From the NCBI GenBank assembly GCA_910586435.1, contig CAJUGT010000001.1, positions 21,459-85,458 of the forward strand: 64,000 bases of DNA, in the 5' to 3' direction. The notes beneath the pieces were generated by a model that was not told the origin of the DNA, ran no database searches, and saw nothing but the letters and a program-made list of their open reading frames with translations. How positions within the stretch are numbered: position 1 is the stretch's first letter; the number at the start of each line of letters is the position of its first letter. Positions 18,193 to 25,809 of the stretch are shown here, piece by piece. The position numbers and the translations under genes are program-made. The DNA comes from an uncultured Acetatifactor sp. (GTDB taxonomy: Bacteria; Bacillota; Clostridia; Lachnospirales; Lachnospiraceae).

Positions 18193-19032
18193 TTATACCC
18201 CAAGGTAACAGTGGAAACCTCCATCCACAGGCAGTATCACACCTGTGACAAAACCGCTTCCTTTGGGACTGACCAGAAATAAAAGCGCTCCAATCAAGTC
18301 TTCCGGCTCACCGTATTTCCCCATGGGGGTGCTGTCAATAATCTTCTGACTTCTGGGCGTTGGGGTTCCGTCCGGATTAAAATGAAGGGCATGGTTCTGA
18401 GGCGTCTGAAAAAATCCCGGCGCCAGCGCGTTGACCCGAATACCGCTCTTGGCAAAATAGTTGGCCGCCCACTGGGTAAAATTGGATATTGCCGCCTTTG
18501 CGCTGGAATATCCCGGAATTCTGGTCAGGGGTCCGTATGCCCCCATACTGGAGATGTTTATTATATTCGCATTTTCTTCCCCTACCATGGCAGCTCCAAA
18601 AACCTGGGTCGGAAGCAGTGTCCCATACGGGTGCAAATCCAGTTCCTTGCGGACATTTTCCATATCCGCAGTGAAAAAGTTCAGCATATTTCCCTCATCG
18701 GAAAACTGATCCTGCGGAATTTCAGCACTTTTCACTGCGCCCCCCGCACAGTTCACAAGTATATTAATTCTGCCCCATTTATTCAATATTTCCTGTTTTG
18801 CTTCTTCCAGGCTCTCTCTGTCCAGCACATTCGCCGCCACAGAAATAGCCTCTCCTCCTTCTGCCTCAATGTCATTGACTACCGGAAGCCCATTCTCGGC
18901 TTTCCTGCCCAACACTGCGACCTTTGCGCCGCATTTTGCCAACGCTCTGGAAAACATTCCGCCTATGACACCGCTGCCCCCTGTCACAACAGCCACTTCT
19001 CCTCTGAGATCAATCTTAAAAGGCAATTCCAT
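18193..19032 (-). CDS. SDR-family oxidoreductase, D-mannonate oxidoreductase (UxuB/YjmF-like)
   Basis: Protein of 279 aa. Cofactor motif TGGSGVIGG (about 17-25), NCAGG, catalytic Ser in INISSMGAYG and YSSAKAA (YxxxK), and a C-terminal FVTGVILPVDGGF. The long insert after NCAGG and the overall spacing resemble Bacillus YjmF-type fructuronate reductases. Substrate assignment is inference, because no uronate genes (uxuA, uxaC) are nearby. The GGAGG box sits immediately downstream of a copy of the modular intergenic repeat. Confidence 0.82.
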   Translation of the reverse strand: MELPFKIDLRGEVAVVTGGSGVIGGMFSRALAKCGAKVAVLGRKAENGLPVVNDIEAEGGEAISVAANVLDRESLEEAKQEILNKWGRINILVNCAGGAVKSAEIPQDQFSDEGNMLNFFTADMENVRKELDLHPYGTLLPTQVFGAAMVGEENANIINISSMGAYGPLTRIPGYSSAKAAISNFTQWAANYFAKSGIRVNALAPGFFQTPQNHALHFNPDGTPTPRSQKIIDSTPMGKYGEPEDLIGALLFLVSPKGSGFVTGVILPVDGGFHCYLGV

Positions 19033-19048
19033 TTTTTTATCCTCCTAT

Positions 19049-19355
19049 TTTAAGTCGCTGCGCGACAGCACTAAAGGGTGTGGTTCCTTCGGCGCACACA
19101 CAGGAGAGACAAATTTCATTCGGAAGTACCCTCATGAAATTTGCTCTCGTGCGCCTTCGCACCCTCACCGGTCTCTGCGCTTCGGTACCCCAACCAGGGA
19201 AGAAATCTTCAGCCACTTTCGTGTCTGAAATTTCTTCCTTGTGTCTGAAAGACACATTGCACCTTCGTTCCGAGACTGTTTTAAATAACCTCTTGACATT
19301 TCTTAGCTGGACTATTCCAGTACCGTCTCTGCGTCTGAAAGACACCTTTGCCCTC
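19049..19355. repeat. Modular intergenic repeat, copy A
   Basis: This fills most of the 349-base gap between the SDR gene and yihY. Blocks (plus strand): AGTCGCTGCGCGACAGCACT.. through CTTCGGCGCAC (shared with copy C); GTGTCTGAAAGACAC hairpin; GTTCCGAGACTGTTTT; CTCTTGACATTTCTTAGC (shared with B and C); TATTCCAGTACCGTCTC (shared with B and C); then a second GTCTGAAAGACAC. There is no credible gene inside. Confidence 0.8.
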
Positions 19356-19381
19356 CGTTTCCTGCCCCCAATATAGACATA

Positions 19382-20218
19382 TTATAAAATCTGCCCTTTT
19401 GCCGCCGAATCGTTCACAGTTTCAAAATACTGATTTAAGTATGCTCCAATCATAATGATATACATACAAAAGTACATCCAAAGCAGCACAATGATAATGA
19501 CGGCCAAACTCCCATAGATACCATAGGAATTGCCATACGTGACATAGCTTGAAAATACCCACGAAAAAATGCTCCATACCACGGAAGCAAATACCGCACC
19601 GGGAATCTGTTCCTTAAAATACAGCTTTTTATCCGGGACATAGGTATATACGGCGGCAAACAATATGGAAAGCACTGCCCATACAAGCAGAAACCTGAAG
19701 TTCATGGCAAACAAAACCACTTGGCGAAGCCGTGGAAGGCGATGCAATATCAATGTCACCAACTGATCTCCAAATACCATGACAAACAAGGACAAAATCA
19801 CAACTATAAGCATTACAATCGTATAAAAGGATGCTATGAAACGCACCACCAGGTAGTTTCTCTGTTCTTCCACATCATTGACAGCATTCAATCCCCGCAT
19901 AAGCGCCATAACCCCCTTTGAGGCCGACCAAAGAGTGGCGACTATCGCAATAGAAAGAATCCCTGCGGATTTATCATATATATCCCCAATCAGACTTTCC
20001 GCCACCGGATCTACCACATCGGGCAGCACATCCGTCACCGCTTCCACCAAGTCTTCTTCTGTCAAAGGGGTGTATGGAATAATAGTACATATCATAATCA
20101 ATAAAGGCACAATGGAAAGGAAGAAAAAAAATGCCGTGCTGGCAGCAAAATCATTAATCTTCTTTTTATTCATCTGCCTGGAAAAATCCATAATCACAGG
20201 TATAAACTTATGTATCAC
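19382..20218 (-). CDS. YihY/BrkB family membrane protein
   Basis: Protein of 278 aa from a GTG at 20218 with AGGAG nine bases upstream. Several membrane segments: about 24-46 (AASTAFFFFLSIVPLLIMIC), about 88-104, about 130-155, about 172-195, about 205-225 and about 235-262. The family pattern ALMRGLNAVNDVEEQRNY is present. Formerly called ribonuclease BN in error, the family is now regarded as inner-membrane proteins of uncertain, possibly transport, function. It lies between two copies of the modular repeat, with yihY and spoIID-like genes in the same direction. Confidence 0.88.
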   Translation of the reverse strand: MIHKFIPVIMDFSRQMNKKKINDFAASTAFFFFLSIVPLLIMICTIIPYTPLTEEDLVEAVTDVLPDVVDPVAESLIGDIYDKSAGILSIAIVATLWSASKGVMALMRGLNAVNDVEEQRNYLVVRFIASFYTIVMLIVVILSLFVMVFGDQLVTLILHRLPRLRQVVLFAMNFRFLLVWAVLSILFAAVYTYVPDKKLYFKEQIPGAVFASVVWSIFSWVFSSYVTYGNSYGIYGSLAVIIIVLLWMYFCMYIIMIGAYLNQYFETVNDSAAKGQIL

Positions 20219-20223
20219 TTACA

Positions 20224-20396
20224 ACGCTCCTATTCCAGTACCGTCTCTCCACTGCGGCGCCCAAACCAGGGGATGGTTATTCAGACGCATAGGCGTCTGA
20301 AACCCCTTCTCTGTGTCTGAAAGACACATTGCGCCTCCGTTCCGAGACTGTTTTTAAATTTTCTCTTGACATTTCTTAGCTGAACTATTCATATAT
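20224..20396. repeat. Modular intergenic repeat, copy B
   Basis: It occupies the whole gap between the SpoIID-like stop and the YihY ribosome-binding site. Blocks in plus-strand order: TATTCCAGTACCGTCTC; TTCAGACGC..GCGTCTGAA hairpin; GTGTCTGAAAGACAC hairpin; GTTCCGAGACTGTTTTTAAA; CTCTTGACATTTCTTAGC. It runs into the SpoIID stop codon. Confidence 0.8.
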
Positions 20397-22445
20397 ACTT
20401 TCTATCATACAGCCCTCATAAAAATACAACAGAATTTCTTCTGCCGAATAACCGGCTCTGGCCATTTCCATGGCGCCATTCTGACTCATTCCCACACCAT
20501 GGCCGAAGCCACCTCCGATTAAGGCATATCTTACCACATTTCCGTTCTCCTTACCAGTCTTTATAATAAAAAATCCGCTTGGAAGCAATGTGGGACAGGA
20601 AGCTTTGCTTCCATCCTGCCTTATAACCGCCGCCTTACCGTCATTTAATACATATCGGATATTGTGTTCGGATATGACTTTTATTTTCTGAGACAACGTC
20701 TCTATCACAAGTTCATCCGCAACACCTCCGCTTCCCCGGCTTTCTATGTAGATTTCCTGAATATCATCCAGTCTGTCAATCTTCTCACTGACATACTCTT
20801 CATCCTTCCATGTCAATATAAGTTTACTGTTAGCCGAATACCTCTTTTGCAGCGCCTCCAGCATATGTTCCTTATCCAGTTCCTCTACCTCATAACTCCA
20901 GCGATACCATCCTTCCCCTGCCTCAAAGTCATCCTCATTCACTGTGGAAATAAAAGCTTCAAAAGCAGCCTCTTCCCGCAGTATTTCCCCCAGTTCATCC
21001 CCAGCTTCCCAGGATACGCCATTCTCACCCAAATTTTCCCCGTTGCCCTCTGCTTTCCAGGCATTCTCTTCTTTTTCTCCGCCCTGCATATTTCCAACGG
21101 CCACTATCTGTTCCTGACTCTGATCCCCCTGCGCAATTTCTGCCCTCATAGCGGTCTTGCTCAGGGATTTTGCCCTTAAATAGGTAAGCGTCGGCGCCGC
21201 CTCCGTCTTCCACACATTGGCGTCACTTCCCACACCACAGGAGGTAGAATAATAATATGTCCCCGCCAAAGTTCCCGGCTCCCTGAACAAAAGCTGTCCA
21301 TAGGTCTCCTTGGCCGCCGTGGTGGTACTTTCCTGTTCCAAAATATTGTTATATACCTGGTATGTAGTACTGTCATCCACATGCGCGCCATATTGAGGAT
21401 AACCGGCATGTTCCATATGCCCATACGCATACGTTCTGGCACAGATTGCCTGCGCTTTCAGAGCTTCGGCGGGATACCTGGAAGGCATTTCACTCGGCAC
21501 AACACTGTACAGGTATTCTTCCAAAAGAACTTCGTTTACCACAACAAGCCCGCTCTCCGCCGCCAAAAGTTCCATCTGCCCTCTGTAGGAAGGAATTCCC
21601 TGACTTCGTCCGCAGTTTTTCAAAGTAATCTTCCCTGTCAGTACATCGGGGACAATCCGTATCCGGTTCGACTCAAAATAGCTGCTGTCCCTGCCAAATG
21701 TCAGCTCTTCCCCAGCCGGATGCCGCTCCTGTTTTATGGCGTCATAGGCACCATATATCACCGTGTAATCCACATCACAGGAAAGTACTACCTCTTCATG
21801 AAAATTTCCCCCATACTCTGAACCGCTGATTAAGACACGAATATATTCCATGGCTTCCTCTTTCGCCATAAGGACACCGCAGATTTCCCCATTTTCCATA
21901 CATAAGTCCGTAAAATTATAACCAAACCGCAGATTTTCCACGGTACACATTTCCAGACTGTCATACAATCTGTAGCCTTTATAATCCGATGCCAGCGGCA
22001 GTCTTCCATACCCTTCCACTTCCACCCCCGACGCGTCCGCCCCGAGGATTTTGCCGTTAATCTTATTCGTCTTTGGCACTGTCCCTGTCACAGCGCCGTC
22101 TGTCAGCATTACATCCGCCACCTGCTCCCGTATGGAATCCTCGGGGCAATATAACAGCACATTTCCCTCTGCGTCCGTTCCGGCTTCTCCCCACGGATAC
22201 TCCTCACGCTGACCGTCCCGAAATATGGTAAGCCCTTCCTCGTCCGCCTCCATGACCCATACGTTTCTATAAATCTGTATCACCGGAACATGGGGCATGG
22301 GAAGTTCCTCTTCCTCTCTATGTATTATCATCAGTATCAGCTTTCCCAACAATAGCACCACCAGCAATAGAATCCCCAGCAAACAGACAAAAGCTTTCAA
22401 CTGCATCCTTTGTGATTTGTTCAGTCCCCACTTGTTTTGATCCAA
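20385..22445 (-). CDS. SpoIID/LytB-domain protein (peptidoglycan-modifying type)
   Basis: Protein of 686 aa. An N-terminal membrane anchor (about 12-36, LKAFVCLLGILLLVVLLLGKL) leads to an extracytoplasmic region. The SpoIID core spans about 275-430, with YRGQMELLAAESGLVVVNEV, EEYLYSVVPSEMPSRYPAEALKAQAICARTYA split by short gaps, and GYPQYGAHVDDSTTYQVY. A long Glu-rich insert at about 430-520 separates it from a C-terminal block ending IGGGFGHGVGMSQNGAMEMA. SpoIID enzymes trim denuded glycan strands during engulfment. This longer form could be sporulation-specific or a general cell-wall enzyme. Confidence 0.88.
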   Translation of the reverse strand: MDQNKWGLNKSQRMQLKAFVCLLGILLLVVLLLGKLILMIIHREEEELPMPHVPVIQIYRNVWVMEADEEGLTIFRDGQREEYPWGEAGTDAEGNVLLYCPEDSIREQVADVMLTDGAVTGTVPKTNKINGKILGADASGVEVEGYGRLPLASDYKGYRLYDSLEMCTVENLRFGYNFTDLCMENGEICGVLMAKEEAMEYIRVLISGSEYGGNFHEEVVLSCDVDYTVIYGAYDAIKQERHPAGEELTFGRDSSYFESNRIRIVPDVLTGKITLKNCGRSQGIPSYRGQMELLAAESGLVVVNEVLLEEYLYSVVPSEMPSRYPAEALKAQAICARTYAYGHMEHAGYPQYGAHVDDSTTYQVYNNILEQESTTTAAKETYGQLLFREPGTLAGTYYYSTSCGVGSDANVWKTEAAPTLTYLRAKSLSKTAMRAEIAQGDQSQEQIVAVGNMQGGEKEENAWKAEGNGENLGENGVSWEAGDELGEILREEAAFEAFISTVNEDDFEAGEGWYRWSYEVEELDKEHMLEALQKRYSANSKLILTWKDEEYVSEKIDRLDDIQEIYIESRGSGGVADELVIETLSQKIKVISEHNIRYVLNDGKAAVIRQDGSKASCPTLLPSGFFIIKTGKENGNVVRYALIGGGFGHGVGMSQNGAMEMARAGYSAEEILLYFYEGCMIESIYE

Positions 22446-22475
22446 TTTTCCTCTCCCAGACTAAAAGATTTCATC

Positions 22476-22724
22476 TAAAAGAGCAGTCCCCAGGGACTGC
22501 TCTCTTCTTCTGTATAAAGACCCAAAATGCCGCCTTCTGTCTCTTGACTCCTAGCAATGCTAGGTGGGCAACCGCAGCCAGCGCTTTTGCCTTCCCTTCC
22601 AATCCATCACAGAGAGCATATACTCCTGTGAAGTGAGGGCTTGACAGCCGCCTGGCAATATAGGAATCCCGTTAAAAGAAATGTAGGTTCAAAAATAAAC
22701 AGAAGTTATCGCACATTTCAGGTT
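22476..22724 (-). ncRNA. ssrS: 6S (SsrS)-like structured RNA with own promoter and terminator
   Basis: A non-coding block of about 250 bases on the minus strand between spoIID-like and aspS. It runs from a promoter (22731-22759) to a hairpin terminator (AGAGCAGTCC/GGACTGCTCT, 22480-22503, then TTTT). Its ends can pair as one long interrupted helix: TTCCTATATTGCCAGG near the 5' end with CCTAGCATTGCTAGGAG near the 3' end. Inner CTTCACAGGAG/CTCTCTGTGATGG pairing and a CTGCGGTTGCC 3' strand add to this. This elongated rod with bulges fits bacterial 6S RNA, which binds sigma-A RNA polymerase. The identification is by resemblance only, and another ncRNA is possible. Confidence 0.65.
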
Positions 22725-22730
22725 ACATAT

Positions 22731-22759
22731 ATTATAACGAAAAGTGGGCAAGATTACAA
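22731..22759 (-). promoter_or_regulatory. Promoter of the 6S-like RNA
   Basis: Minus strand: -35 TTGTAA (22754-22759), 17-base spacer, -10 TATAAT (22731-22736). Predicted start near 22724. Confidence 0.75.
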
Positions 22760-22843
22760 CAGTAAATTTTGCCATAAAGAAAAAAATTTGTCGTTTCTGT
22801 TCAGATACCTCTTCTGAACGGCTGCATTTTATCCCTTCACCCT

Positions 22844-24163
22844 TTAAGGCGTCAATCTGTGTATATCTCTCGGAAACAGACTGGCCTGCCTGATATTTTC
22901 AAATCCCAGAAGTTTTGCCGTCAAACGTTCCAGCCCAAGACCAAGTCCCCCATGCGGCGGCATACCGTGTTTGTGCATCATAAGGTAACTGTCAAAATCT
23001 TTTACGTCCATGCCACGCTCCAGCATTTTCGCAACCTGCACACCATATTCATGAATGCGCTGCCCTCCCGTAGTAATTTCCAGGCCACGGAATATCAAGT
23101 CAAAACTAAATGTTTCCCCCGGACTGTCTGGGTCCTCCATCACATAAAAAGGGCGTTTGCCTGTGGGATAATGGGTTACAAATACAAATTCACTTCCAAA
23201 CTTGCGTTTTATCAACTCTGATAACAGTTTTTCTTCTTCCGGTTCAAAATCATGGCATTCTTTGGGTTCTCTGTGAAATTCCTCAGCCACCAGCCTTTTG
23301 GCTTCGGAAAACTTCAGAATCGGAACATTCCCCCATGCCTGCATCTTTGGCAGTTCCACTCCCAACAGGGCAAGTTCTTCACCATACTCCTGCCCAAGCA
23401 GTTCAAACGCCATTGTCAGCATTTTGACTTCCATTTCCATAATGTCAGAAAAACTTTTGATATACCCCATCTCAAAATCCACACCCATATACTCGTTTAA
23501 ATGCCTGGCAGTGTCATGCTTCTCGGCCCTGAACACAGGGCCTACTTCATAAACCCGCTCAAAAACACCCACCATCATTTGCTTATAAAATTGTGGACTC
23601 TGCGCCAGATAAGCCTCCTTTCCAAAATAATCCAGCCTGAAAATATTCGCTCCTCCTTCAGCGCCTTCCGACACGATTTTTGGCGTATGAATTTCCGTAA
23701 AATGTTCCTTTTCAAAAAAACGGCGGAATCCCCGCAAAAGTCCCTCCTGTATTTTAAAGATGGCTCTTTCTTTTTCATTCCTGAGCGTCAGAGGTCTGAA
23801 ATCCAGCTTGTTTTCCAAAGATGTATCCACCACCTTCCCATTTATTACAATGGGCATCTGTGCCTCTGGCACGGACAGATACTCTATGGAAATCATATGC
23901 AGTTCAACCCCATATCTTGCCCGACTCTCGCCGGCCACCTTTGCGGTCAGAATCACACAGGACTCCTCCGCCATCCCCTCTATCAATTCTTTGTTGTCGC
24001 AGACACACTGGAGCATATGCCTGGCAGTACGCAGAATGACAAAACAAAACCCACTCATTTTCCTTATCTTATATATGCTTCCATGAACAATTACCCTTTT
24101 GCCAACATATGCGGCAAGCTCTTCCGGAGATGATTCCGGTAAATTGATTTGACTCTTTTCCAT
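22844..24163 (-). CDS. aspS: Aspartyl-tRNA synthetase, archaeal/eukaryotic-like type
   Basis: Class IIb synthetase of 439 aa. The ordinary bacterial AspRS has about 590 aa and a GAD insertion; this one is short and lacks it. OB-fold anticodon-binding domain at about 20-105. Motif 1 region FFEKEHFTEIHTPKIVSEG, AYLAQSPQFYKQMM, motif 2 VFRAEKHDTARHLNEYMGVDFEMG, and motif 3 GLGLGLERLTAKLLG followed by NIRQASLFPRD. Proteins of this type in Clostridia often charge both tRNA-Asp and tRNA-Asn, with GatCAB finishing the latter; that specificity is not visible here. The ATG follows AAAGGAG, which overlaps the stop of an upstream 29-codon ORF. Confidence 0.92.
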   Translation of the reverse strand: MEKSQINLPESSPEELAAYVGKRVIVHGSIYKIRKMSGFCFVILRTARHMLQCVCDNKELIEGMAEESCVILTAKVAGESRARYGVELHMISIEYLSVPEAQMPIVINGKVVDTSLENKLDFRPLTLRNEKERAIFKIQEGLLRGFRRFFEKEHFTEIHTPKIVSEGAEGGANIFRLDYFGKEAYLAQSPQFYKQMMVGVFERVYEVGPVFRAEKHDTARHLNEYMGVDFEMGYIKSFSDIMEMEVKMLTMAFELLGQEYGEELALLGVELPKMQAWGNVPILKFSEAKRLVAEEFHREPKECHDFEPEEEKLLSELIKRKFGSEFVFVTHYPTGKRPFYVMEDPDSPGETFSFDLIFRGLEITTGGQRIHEYGVQVAKMLERGMDVKDFDSYLMMHKHGMPPHGGLGLGLERLTAKLLGFENIRQASLFPRDIHRLTP

Positions 24164-24174
24164 TTTCTTCTCCT

Positions 24175-24264
24175 TTACGCTTTATTCATATTCAATTTCT
24201 CTACTTTTTTCCAGAAACCTAAGCGCATCACCTTATCCATTCGGACATCGTCTATATGTCTCAT
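24175..24264 (-). CDS. Possible 29-residue leader/small protein upstream of aspS
   Basis: ATG at 24264 preceded by GGGGGTG, encoding MRHIDDVRMDKVMRLGFWKK plus nine more residues and ending TAA at 24175-24177. The aspS ribosome-binding site starts at its stop, so translation of the two could be coupled. It is basic and amphipathic with no recognisable family. It starts right where copy C of the modular repeat ends. It could be a real microprotein or chance. Confidence 0.35.
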   Translation of the reverse strand: MRHIDDVRMDKVMRLGFWKKVEKLNMNKA

Positions 24265-24276
24265 CTTATCACCCCC

Positions 24277-24409
24277 TATTCCAGTACCCGCTTGCGAAAA
24301 CTGGTTCCGAGACTGTTTTTAAAATTACTCTTGACATTTCTTAGCCGGACTGTTATAAGTCGCTGCCAGGCGACACTAAAGGGTGTGGTTCCTTCGGCGC
24401 ACGCATATT
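24277..24409. repeat. Modular intergenic repeat, copy C
   Basis: Plus strand order: TATTCCAGTACCCGCTTGCG; GTTCCGAGACTGTTTTTAAAA; CTCTTGACATTTCTTAGC; then AAGTCGCTGCCAGGCGACACT and TGTGGTTCCTTCGGCGCAC. The first three blocks match copies A and B; the last block matches the left part of copy A. Confidence 0.8.
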
Positions 24410-24431
24410 TCCTTTGCATGGGTCTGTACAT

Positions 24432-24468
24432 AAAAAGAGCCATGGTGTATTCCTACAATCCATGGCTC
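24432..24468 (-). terminator. Terminator downstream of the glycan cluster
   Basis: Minus strand: GAGCCATGG ... CCATGGCTC hairpin followed by TTTTT. It lies about 385 bases after the last cluster gene. A second, larger hairpin (CCACGGCT/AGCCGTGG, 24507-24548) stands between it and the cluster. The rest of 24549-24852 is AT-rich, with no gene I can support. Confidence 0.6.
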
Positions 24469-24852
24469 CTGAAATATTTCATCACACTCAATCATATCCA
24501 TTGACGCCACGGCTATGCAAACAACTCAAACAGCGCTTGCAGCCGTGGTTTCCCACTCTTACAAGCGCACCTTATCATCGTCCCTGTGGCAATCAATCAA
24601 TATAATGAACAACATTTCTCTCTTCTCCCTGACAAAATAATCTTATTATCTTTGTTTTTTGCACTATATCACACATTCCGTACGCTGTCAATCTTTTTTG
24701 TATGTTCTTTTTTGTATATTTGTTCCTGCCAACCAGCAGCCTGCCCTCTGCCTTTTCATCCATAAGGCAAAATGTGTCCCATGGATGATAACCTGTCAAT
24801 ATTTCCCCCTGACCCGAACGGCCTTAAAGACATGGCTGCGCAGCATGAGACA

Positions 24853-25809
24853 TCAGCTGTTTATGACATCCTGCCGCTGTATCTCCTCACAAAAATATCT
24901 TCCTATATCGGCAATAAACCCTAACACATCCCGCTTCATCGGTTCCGGGAATGCGGTCAGCACGGGAGCAGTCTCAAAATTCAGCACCCTGTCAAATTGA
25001 ATCTTCCTAAGCCCCCTGATAAACCCGTCCCATTCGGTGGAAGACAGATTTTCCCGCGACTTAGCAAAAGTAAAGGGAATCTGGTGCAAGTCAGAAATGC
25101 CGTCGTTATCGTGGATATGCAGGACCTTAAGACGGCTGCCAAGGGTTGTAATAAATCCCTCAAAATCTATCCCCACAATGTTGGCGTGACCCGTATCAAA
25201 ACAGAACCCCAAAACCTCCGCCCCGTATTTGTCATTAATATAATCGATGCGTTCTGCCGCCTTTTTTCCATTGCAGCACGGCCCCTCCACCAGATGCCCG
25301 CCTATGCCGTCATAAAGATTTTCTATACATATCGTTATGCCCATTTCCTTTGCAAGCGGGGCAATGGAATCTATGAACTTTAACGTTTCCTGCCATTCCA
25401 GTTCTTCCGCCCCAAGAAAATGAGCAAGCTTAAAGCCATGGATGACAATGTATGGACATTCAAAAAACGCACATACTGCCATGCTCTTGGGGGCTACCTG
25501 GTTCCATAGATAATCATTTATCTCCCTGTCACCCCCCGGCACATGAACAGGATACGGCATGTGCATCTGATTTATAGTAATTCCTGCCGCTTCCGCCCCC
25601 TGCTTATGGGGCGTGAAAAAAAGCTCAAGCTCCTGAATCGTCTGAGTAAAAAAGTCATTTTTCTCCGATTGATAAAGAGAAACGTTTGAAAGATACGCAT
25701 TCAGGCTGAAATCCGCACAGGAAAAACCTGCCCGCTTCAGCATGACAAAACCTTCCTCCGGATGATTGTCATTTACCACATTTTTCGTCTGAACTCCTAT
25801 GCCGATCAT
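24853..25809 (-). CDS. Xylose-isomerase-like TIM-barrel protein (sugar phosphate isomerase/epimerase family)
   Basis: Protein of 318 aa; the ATG at 25809 overlaps the stop of the upstream gene (ATGA). Features of the AP-endonuclease-2/xylose-isomerase TIM barrel are intact. The likely metal ligands are ITICIENLYDG (Glu), GFCFDTGHANIVG (Asp/His), LKVLHIHDND (His/Asp) and RVLNFETAP (final Glu). Such enzymes isomerise or epimerise sugars; the substrate here is unknown. It is a clear paralogue of the N-terminal domain of the preceding gene, in which those ligands are lost. It is the last gene of the cluster. Confidence 0.82.
   Translation of the reverse strand: MIGIGVQTKNVVNDNHPEEGFVMLKRAGFSCADFSLNAYLSNVSLYQSEKNDFFTQTIQELELFFTPHKQGAEAAGITINQMHMPYPVHVPGGDREINDYLWNQVAPKSMAVCAFFECPYIVIHGFKLAHFLGAEELEWQETLKFIDSIAPLAKEMGITICIENLYDGIGGHLVEGPCCNGKKAAERIDYINDKYGAEVLGFCFDTGHANIVGIDFEGFITTLGSRLKVLHIHDNDGISDLHQIPFTFAKSRENLSSTEWDGFIRGLRKIQFDRVLNFETAPVLTAFPEPMKRDVLGFIADIGRYFCEEIQRQDVINS

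Noticed and set aside
24256..24504. 82-codon plus-strand frame over repeat copy C
   Set aside because: It lies across the repeat and the terminator hairpin and has no ribosome-binding site; chance frame.
24593..24799. 68-codon minus-strand frame from a TTG with GGGGGA upstream
   Set aside because: Protein-like at first sight, but no family, no ATG, and in an AT-rich gap between terminator and cluster; too weak to annotate.
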